Assembly (NCBI GenBank): GCA_016873675.1
Contig: VGWG01000012.1
Span: 1-45,955 of the forward strand
From: Lentisphaerota bacterium
GTDB taxonomy: Bacteria > Verrucomicrobiota > Kiritimatiellia > RFP12 > JAAYNR01
Reading direction: 5' to 3'
Length of the DNA stretch: 45,955 nt
A model generated the notes under the pieces. That model made no database searches. It saw only the letters and a list, made by a program, of their open reading frames with translations, and was not told the origin of the DNA. The translations under genes were made by a program, and so were the position numbers. Below, piece by piece: positions 41,633-45,955 of the stretch; positions within the stretch are counted from its first letter, which is position 1; each line of letters starts with the position of its first letter.

Positions 41633-43558
41633 TTAGACGCTCGCTGGCGGGGTCTTGCCGTCCGGGCGCACGGGGCGCGTGGCGCGCGGAAAGATGGCCG
41701 ACCGGAGGCCGACCACCACCAGATAGAGCGTCAGACCGCACAGAACCAGGCTGGCGCCGAAGAGGGTCGCGTTGCCAACAGGCGCTCCCGCCGCAGATGG
41801 GCCCGGGAGGAATTTGCGCAGGAGCAGGACGAGGCTGGCGCCCGTGGTGACGAGCATGAAGAGCGCGGGCCCGACAATATACCAGATCCGGCGGCCGCAT
41901 CGGAGGAGCCAGAGGGCACCGAGCCCCAGGACAAACGCGGCCAGCAACTGGTTCGCGGTCGCAAACAAGCCCCACAAGGTCATGATGCCGCTGGAAAAGG
42001 AGAACCAGAGCATCAGCGCCACCGCGATGCCGGAGTTGACCCAGTAATGGCTGAGCACCCAAGCCAGGAGTGACGGGGGCTTCGGCGAGGACGATCCGGC
42101 GGGCGCCGCGGCCGTCTCCGGTCCCGGCAATAGCCCGTCGGCTCCGGCAGGCTCCAGTTCCCGATCCATCTGCGCGTCCTCAATGGCCGCCAGGCCAAAC
42201 AGGGCACGCCAGACCTCCTCCAGCAGGTACCGCATCAACCGCACTGCGGTGTCCAGCGTCGTAACCAGAAAACCCTCGAGCAGGATCATGCCGCCGATTG
42301 CGCCGACCGCGATTGGAAGGCCAAAGGCGGCGCGGGAGGCGGAACCCACCGCCATGGCGAACCCGAGGATCGGGTTTCCGCCCGTCTTCAGTCCCGCCAA
42401 AGCCGGATGGACATCGGTCAGATAATCGGCGCGGCCCAGCCCCAGCAAGAGGACGCAGATGACGGTGATCGCCAGGATGCTCTCCAGCACCATGCCCCAG
42501 TACCCGATTCTTCTGGCTGCGGGTTCAGACACGAGCTGCTTGCAGGTGGTGCCACCGGCGCACAGGCTGTGAAATCCGCTCACCGCGCCACAGGCGACGG
42601 TAATGAACAGTCCCGGCCAGACAAACCCCAGCGCCCGTGATCCAGACGCCAGATCCAGCGCTGGCAGGGCCTCTTCCACCGGGATAGCGGTGCCGCGAAA
42701 AGCGGCCACAATCACGGTTGTCACGAGCAGGGTCAAGCCGATGTAGAGAATGTGGACGTTGATGAAATCCCGGCTTTGCAAAAACAGCCACACGGGCAGG
42801 CCAGCAGCCAGTAGCACGTAAACGGCTAGGACGATCTTCCACGTGTCGGCGGCAACCGAAACGGGAAAACACAAGCCGAAAACGATGCTGACGGCGCAGA
42901 TGACAAGCGCCAGAACCGAGCACTTCCACACCGCCACGCGCCGCTTGATGTACAACCAGCCCACGAACGGGGCCAGCGCCGTGATCACGATGACGCTGGT
43001 GGAGGCAATGCCGCCGATGACCACCTGATCATGGATGGTGCGAAAGAGCGTCTGGCCGCCGCTAAGATCCAGCCGGCTGATCGGCACCAGGCTCACCAGC
43101 GCGGCGGCCGAGAGATTCAGGAAGGTCGCGCACACCAGCGCCAGCAGCAGCACCAGAAAGAGCACGAGCGCGACGAAGGGTCCGGTGCCCAGCAGGCGCC
43201 GGACCACCGTCGCCATCGATTGTCCGCTCATGCGGGTGGACATGAACGTGGCGAGGTAGTCATGCACGGCGCCGATGAGCATGCCTCCGAAGACAACCCA
43301 CAAGACCGCCGGCAGCCATCCGTAGCAGACCGCGATCACCGGGCCGATGATCGGACCCGCGCCGGCAATGGAGGCGAAGTGATGGGCAAAGACAACCGGC
43401 GTCGGGGTCGGCACATAGTCATGGCCGTCGTTCAAGCGAACGGCCGGGGTGATCCGGTCCGGCTGTTCGCCCCAACTGCGCGCCAGAAAGGTCGAGTAGA
43501 GGTGACCACCCAGCACCAGAATCGTGATCGAGATCAGCAGAATCAGCAGGACCGTCAC
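41633..43558 (-). CDS. cstA: CstA-family carbon starvation/peptide transporter
   Basis: A 641-aa polytopic membrane protein with many hydrophobic segments. FAHHFASIAGAGPIIGPVIA and FGGMLIGAVHDYLATFMSTRMSG are the CstA-family signatures, and CAGGTTCKQL lies later. Family members import pyruvate or peptides under carbon starvation. The start is GTG 43558, preceded by AGGAGG seven bases away; frame extension to 43729 is through the gap and tRNA and is not coding. The carboxy-terminal region is loop-rich (PAGADGLLPGPETAAAP). It converges with the rhamnosidase gene and no terminator with a T-run is visible between them. Confidence 0.9.
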   Translation of the reverse strand: MTVLLILLISITILVLGGHLYSTFLARSWGEQPDRITPAVRLNDGHDYVPTPTPVVFAHHFASIAGAGPIIGPVIAVCYGWLPAVLWVVFGGMLIGAVHDYLATFMSTRMSGQSMATVVRRLLGTGPFVALVLFLVLLLALVCATFLNLSAAALVSLVPISRLDLSGGQTLFRTIHDQVVIGGIASTSVIVITALAPFVGWLYIKRRVAVWKCSVLALVICAVSIVFGLCFPVSVAADTWKIVLAVYVLLAAGLPVWLFLQSRDFINVHILYIGLTLLVTTVIVAAFRGTAIPVEEALPALDLASGSRALGFVWPGLFITVACGAVSGFHSLCAGGTTCKQLVSEPAARRIGYWGMVLESILAITVICVLLLGLGRADYLTDVHPALAGLKTGGNPILGFAMAVGSASRAAFGLPIAVGAIGGMILLEGFLVTTLDTAVRLMRYLLEEVWRALFGLAAIEDAQMDRELEPAGADGLLPGPETAAAPAGSSSPKPPSLLAWVLSHYWVNSGIAVALMLWFSFSSGIMTLWGLFATANQLLAAFVLGLGALWLLRCGRRIWYIVGPALFMLVTTGASLVLLLRKFLPGPSAAGAPVGNATLFGASLVLCGLTLYLVVVGLRSAIFPRATRPVRPDGKTPPASV

Positions 43559-43635
43559 GTGCAGGCCTCCTCTCGAGCGTTTCCAGTCACCCCGGTCATC
43601 GCCCCTTTGTGAAGAAAGAAACAGGGCGGGGGCGT

Positions 43636-43660
43636 AAAAAAAGCGGCGCAATCGCGCCGC
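43636..43660 (-). terminator. Intrinsic terminator of tRNA-Gln
   Basis: On the minus strand GCGGCGC, a GATT loop and GCGCCGC form a perfect 7-base-pair stem, followed directly by seven Ts. It lies about 60 bases beyond the tRNA 3' end and before cstA. Confidence 0.88.
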
Positions 43661-43717
43661 ATCCGAACCCGCCGGATCGGGAGCCTGCGGCGATTCAGCC
43701 GTTTCGGCTCCGCAAAC

Positions 43718-43791
43718 TGGTTGCCTCACTAGGATTTGAACCTAGACAAGCAGATCCAGAGTCTGCTGTGCTACCGTTACACCATGAGGCA
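43718..43791 (-). tRNA. tRNA-Gln (anticodon CUG)
   Basis: The minus-strand sequence folds as a cloverleaf. The acceptor TGCCTCA (43791-43785) pairs with TGAGGCA (43728-43722). The anticodon loop is CTCTGGA with anticodon CTG, closed by GCAGA/TCTGC, and the T-loop is GTTCAAATC within CTAGGTTCAAATCCTAG. CCA is encoded at 43720-43718. It has its own promoter (43825-43853) and terminator, so it is transcribed alone. Confidence 0.95.
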
Positions 43792-43824
43792 AGGAAGGCT
43801 TCCCCGGATGCGAAACCGGCTGAC

Positions 43825-43853
43825 AAGATAACGAACACGGCTCGAAAAGGCAA
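43825..43853 (-). promoter_or_regulatory. Promoter of tRNA-Gln
   Basis: On the minus strand TTGCCT (43853-43848) and TATCTT (43830-43825) are 17 bases apart. The start would be near 43818, leaving a 27-base 5' leader for RNase P removal. Confidence 0.65.
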
Positions 43854-43865
43854 GGGTTTTCGGTA

Positions 43866-43894
43866 AAGACAAAAACCGCCGAATCTGTCATACT
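43866..43894 (+). promoter_or_regulatory. Weak candidate promoter of the sulfhydrylase gene
   Basis: AAGACA at 43866-43871 and CATACT at 43889-43894 are 17 bases apart. The start would be near 43901, a 38-base leader, too short for a SAM riboswitch. Confidence 0.35.
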
Positions 43895-43938
43895 GGTAAC
43901 CGCCTTTGAAGGAGCACCGAACCGGAAGGAGTCGAACC

Positions 43939-45243
43939 ATGGCGGAACAGGGATTGCACACGCTGGCGCTGCATGCGGGACAACAGGCTGATCCGACGAC
44001 GGGATCGCGCGCGGTTCCGATTTATCAGACCACCTCGTATGTGTTCAAGAGTTCGGATCATGCGGCCAATCTTTTCGCGCTGAAGGAACCCGGCAACATC
44101 TACACGCGGCTGATGAACCCGACCAACGATGTCTTCGAGCGGCGGGTCGCCGCCATCGAGGGCGGGACGGGCGCGCTGGCCGTCGCCTCGGGCCAGTCGG
44201 CCATCACCTACGCGCTCCTGGCGGTCACGCGGCCGGGGGATGAGATCATCGCGGGCAACAACCTCTACGGCGGAACCTATCAGCTCTTCAACCACACCTT
44301 CCCGCGGGTCCTGTGCCGGACGGTGCGCTTTGTCGATTCGCGCGAGCCTGAGGCATTCCGACGCGCAGTCACGCCCAAAACGCGCGCGATCTACATCGAG
44401 ACCATCGGCAATCCCAAGCTCGATGTCCCCGATTTCGAGGCGATCGCCGCCATCGCCCGCGAGGCCGGGGTGCCTCTGATTGTGGACAACACCGTCGGCA
44501 TCGGACTCGTCCGTCCCCTCGCGCATGGCGCCGACATCGTGGTGTGCTCCGCCACCAAGTACATCGGCGGACACGGCACCTCGCTCGGCGGCGTGATTGT
44601 GGACGGCGGCACGTTCCGCTGGAACAACAGCAAATTCCCCGAATTTACCGAACCCGACCCGAGTTATCACGGACTGGTCTACTGGGATGCCCTGGGGAAC
44701 GTCCCGGGGGCGGGCAACATCGCCTTCATCACCAAGATCCGCGTCACGTTGCTGCGCGACATGGGCGCCGCGCTGAGCCCGTTCAACGCACACGAGTTTT
44801 TGCTGGGCATCGAGACGCTCCCCCTGCGTCAGCAGCGGCACTCGGCCAACGCCCTCGCCGTCGCCCGCTGGCTTCAGCGGCACCCGCGCGTGAGCTGGGT
44901 GACCTATCCCGGCCTGCCGGATGCGGCCGGCCACGCCGTCGCCGCAAAATACCTGAAGCGCGGCTTCGGCGGCCTGGTGGGCTTCGGCATCACGGGCGGC
45001 CTCGCGGCGGGCCGGGTGTTCATCGACTCGGTAAAACTCCTCTCGCACGTCGCCAACATCGGCGACGCCAAGACGCTGGTGATCCACCCCGCCTCGACCA
45101 CCCACCAGCAGCTTACGCCGGAACAGCAGCAGGCCACGGGTGTCACCGCCGACTACATCCGCCTCTCCATCGGGTTGGAAGACGTCGAGGACATCATCGC
45201 CGACATCGCCCAGGCGCTGGAGAAGACGGTCGGCAAATCGTAG
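43939..45243 (+). CDS. metY: O-acetylhomoserine aminocarboxypropyltransferase (sulfhydrylase)
   Basis: A 434-aa PLP enzyme making homocysteine from O-acetylhomoserine and sulfide. [32 protein letters not shown] is the MetY-type N-terminus (not MetB/MetC), the PLP lysine lies in [12 protein letters not shown], and [24 protein letters not shown] and [18 protein letters not shown] are family blocks. An AAGGAG stretch precedes ATG 43939. Reaction and role in methionine biosynthesis follow from the family. It is followed within 25 bases by trmL, which may share its transcript. Confidence 0.94.
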   Translation: MAEQGLHTLALHAGQQADPTTGSRAVPIYQTTSYVFKSSDHAANLFALKEPGNIYTRLMNPTNDVFERRVAAIEGGTGALAVASGQSAITYALLAVTRPGDEIIAGNNLYGGTYQLFNHTFPRVLCRTVRFVDSREPEAFRRAVTPKTRAIYIETIGNPKLDVPDFEAIAAIAREAGVPLIVDNTVGIGLVRPLAHGADIVVCSATKYIGGHGTSLGGVIVDGGTFRWNNSKFPEFTEPDPSYHGLVYWDALGNVPGAGNIAFITKIRVTLLRDMGAALSPFNAHEFLLGIETLPLRQQRHSANALAVARWLQRHPRVSWVTYPGLPDAAGHAVAAKYLKRGFGGLVGFGITGGLAAGRVFIDSVKLLSHVANIGDAKTLVIHPASTTHQQLTPEQQQATGVTADYIRLSIGLEDVEDIIADIAQALEKTVGKS

Positions 45244-45267
45244 CCGCAGGCCGTGCGCCGTGCCACC

Positions 45268-45741
45268 ATGGACCTCAGCCTGAATCTCGTTCTGATCTGT
45301 CCAGAGATCCCCCACAATACAGGGGCGATCGGAAGGCTCTGCGTCGGCTTGGACTGCGCCCTTCACCTGATTCGTCCGTTGGGGTTTCGGCTCACCGAAG
45401 CGGCTATCCGCCGTGCGGGGCTTGATTACTGGCCGCACCTGCGCCTGACCGTCCATGATTCGTGGGAGGCCTACCTCGCGTCGACCCGGCCGACTCGCCT
45501 CTTCTTCGCCAGCACGCGCGGCAGCCGCTCGCTCTACGACTGCGTGTTCCGGTCCGGCGATCATCTGGCCTTTGGCAACGAGAGCAGCGGGCTGCCCGAA
45601 CCGTTCTACGCCCGCTACGCCGACAGCCTCATGCAAATCCCCATGCCCGGTCCGCACGCGCGGAGCCTCAACCTCGCCAACGCCGCCGCCATCGTCGCCT
45701 ATGAGGCCTTTCGCCAAATCGCCCATCCACCCCCAGGTTAA
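45268..45741 (+). CDS. trmL: tRNA (cytidine(34)-2'-O)-methyltransferase TrmL
   Basis: A 157-aa SPOUT methyltransferase that 2'-O-methylates the wobble nucleotide of tRNA-Leu. LVLICPEIPHNTGAIGRLC, LHLIRPLGFRL, RRAGLDYW, FGNESSGLPE and IPMPGPHARSLNLANAAAIVAYE are the TrmL blocks, including the trefoil-knot SAM site. ATG 45268 fits the family N-terminus better than GTG 45253. No strong Shine-Dalgarno is visible; the gene lies 24 bases after metY. The organism thus encodes several wobble-modification enzymes in this window (with MnmG/MnmE). Confidence 0.92.
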   Translation: MDLSLNLVLICPEIPHNTGAIGRLCVGLDCALHLIRPLGFRLTEAAIRRAGLDYWPHLRLTVHDSWEAYLASTRPTRLFFASTRGSRSLYDCVFRSGDHLAFGNESSGLPEPFYARYADSLMQIPMPGPHARSLNLANAAAIVAYEAFRQIAHPPPG

Positions 45742-45955
45742 GAAAAGCAGAAAGCAGAAAGCAGAAAACGGAAAGCTGAAAGGGATGCGCGAAGCGGGTA
45801 GGGCGCGGCGTCTCCGCCGCGCCGCTGATCACGGAAAATGCCCAAAAAATGCCCATTCCTGCCTCCTTCTCTCCAGTTTACCCCCCATTTTTCAGCCTCA
45901 CCCACAGGGCGGTGAAAAAATAATGAAAAAATAATGATACTAAACGATTGACATA
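45742..45955. other. Intergenic tail with tandem repeats, hairpin and -35-like element
   Basis: No gene is recognised in the final 214 bases. It begins with near-tandem GCAGAAA heptamers (about 45749-45783), then a perfect 9-base-pair hairpin (45802-45823), then a direct repeat TGAAAAAATAA twice (45913-45934). TTGACA near the window end could be the -35 of a gene outside. Confidence 0.6.
45802..45823. repeat. Perfect GC hairpin (GGCGCGGCG-TCTC-CGCCGCGCC)
   Basis: A 9-base-pair stem with a TCTC loop follows heptamer repeats. It lacks a T-run, so it is not a typical intrinsic terminator. It resembles interspersed REP-type elements, but only one copy is in the window. Confidence 0.55.

Noticed and set aside
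43895-43938. SAM riboswitch before the sulfhydrylase gene
   Set aside because: The predicted leader is only about 40 bases and shows no such structure.
43888-45726. A 612-codon open frame antisense to metY and trmL
   Set aside because: Both plus-strand genes have clear catalytic motifs; the antisense frame is a GC-bias artefact.
1-45955. CRISPR arrays, insertion sequences and prophage genes
   Set aside because: No spaced repeat series, transposase, integrase or phage structural gene was seen; the only repeats are short tandem ones.

Overview
The window is a chromosomal segment of a GC-rich, diderm heterotrophic bacterium. Gene content suggests the PVC superphylum, most likely a Kiritimatiellota/Lentisphaerota/Verrucomicrobiota-type organism. 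This rests on several paralogous Gfo/Idh/MocA oxidoreductases beside xylose-isomerase-like TIM barrels and a URO-D-like protein, cytoplasmic beta-mannosidase and alpha-rhamnosidase, an [FeFe]-hydrogenase maturase (anaerobic habit), lipid A-type acyltransferase and outer-membrane lipoproteins. The assignment is inferred from gene content; no rRNA gene is present.

Layout. (1) 1-6208, plus strand: a sugar-catabolic operon with three Gfo/Idh/MocA dehydrogenases, two sugar-phosphate isomerase/epimerase-like proteins (one frameshifted in a G7 run) and a URO-D/MtaA-like protein with a zinc-type His/Cys pattern. (2) 6265-7912: an isolated hydF with a strong, apparently leaderless promoter, and a YkgJ-type cysteine-cluster protein. 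(3) 7909-13551, minus strand: mnmG, mnmE (tRNA U34 modification) and a large protein that looks like an LPS-kinase-type pseudokinase joined to a glycosidase-like barrel. (4) 13798-14453: a VapBC-type toxin-antitoxin pair. (5) 14564-18532: glycyl-tRNA synthetase, an AT-richer solitary N6-adenine methyltransferase broken in a C7 run, and a universal stress protein. (6) 18557-25478: a small exported LTXXQ-like protein, then dnaA, dnaN, rpmE, prfA and a YbiT-like ABC-F ATPase. AT-rich intergenic regions around dnaA carry candidate variant DnaA boxes. (7) 25514-26911: an orphan LytS-type membrane histidine kinase. (8) 36590 down to 26921, minus strand: eleven closely packed genes that form a candidate envelope operon (LA_2272-type repeat protein, LpoB/CsgG-like PEGA protein, COG3014-like lipoprotein, YcfL-like lipoprotein, LpoB, two ABC-2 permeases, their ATPase, a membrane-anchored helical protein and an LpxL/HtrB acyltransferase). 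(9) 36810-41612: cytoplasmic GH2 beta-mannosidase and GH78 alpha-rhamnosidase. (10) 41633-43791: CstA transporter and tRNA-Gln(CUG) with promoter and terminator. (11) 43939 to the end: O-acetylhomoserine sulfhydrylase, TrmL, and an intergenic tail with short tandem repeats and a perfect GC hairpin.

The most interesting signals are the DnaA recognition loop, which is one residue shorter than the classical GGRDHTTV loop and has altered contact residues, found together with TTATNAACA-like motifs; the eleven-gene lipoprotein/ABC/acyltransferase operon; the pseudokinase-barrel fusion; the two frameshifts in 7-base G/C homopolymers; and the leaderless promoter architecture at hydF and mnmG. Start sites, domain names and family names were assigned by reading the sequence and from memory of the families. 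No database search was run.
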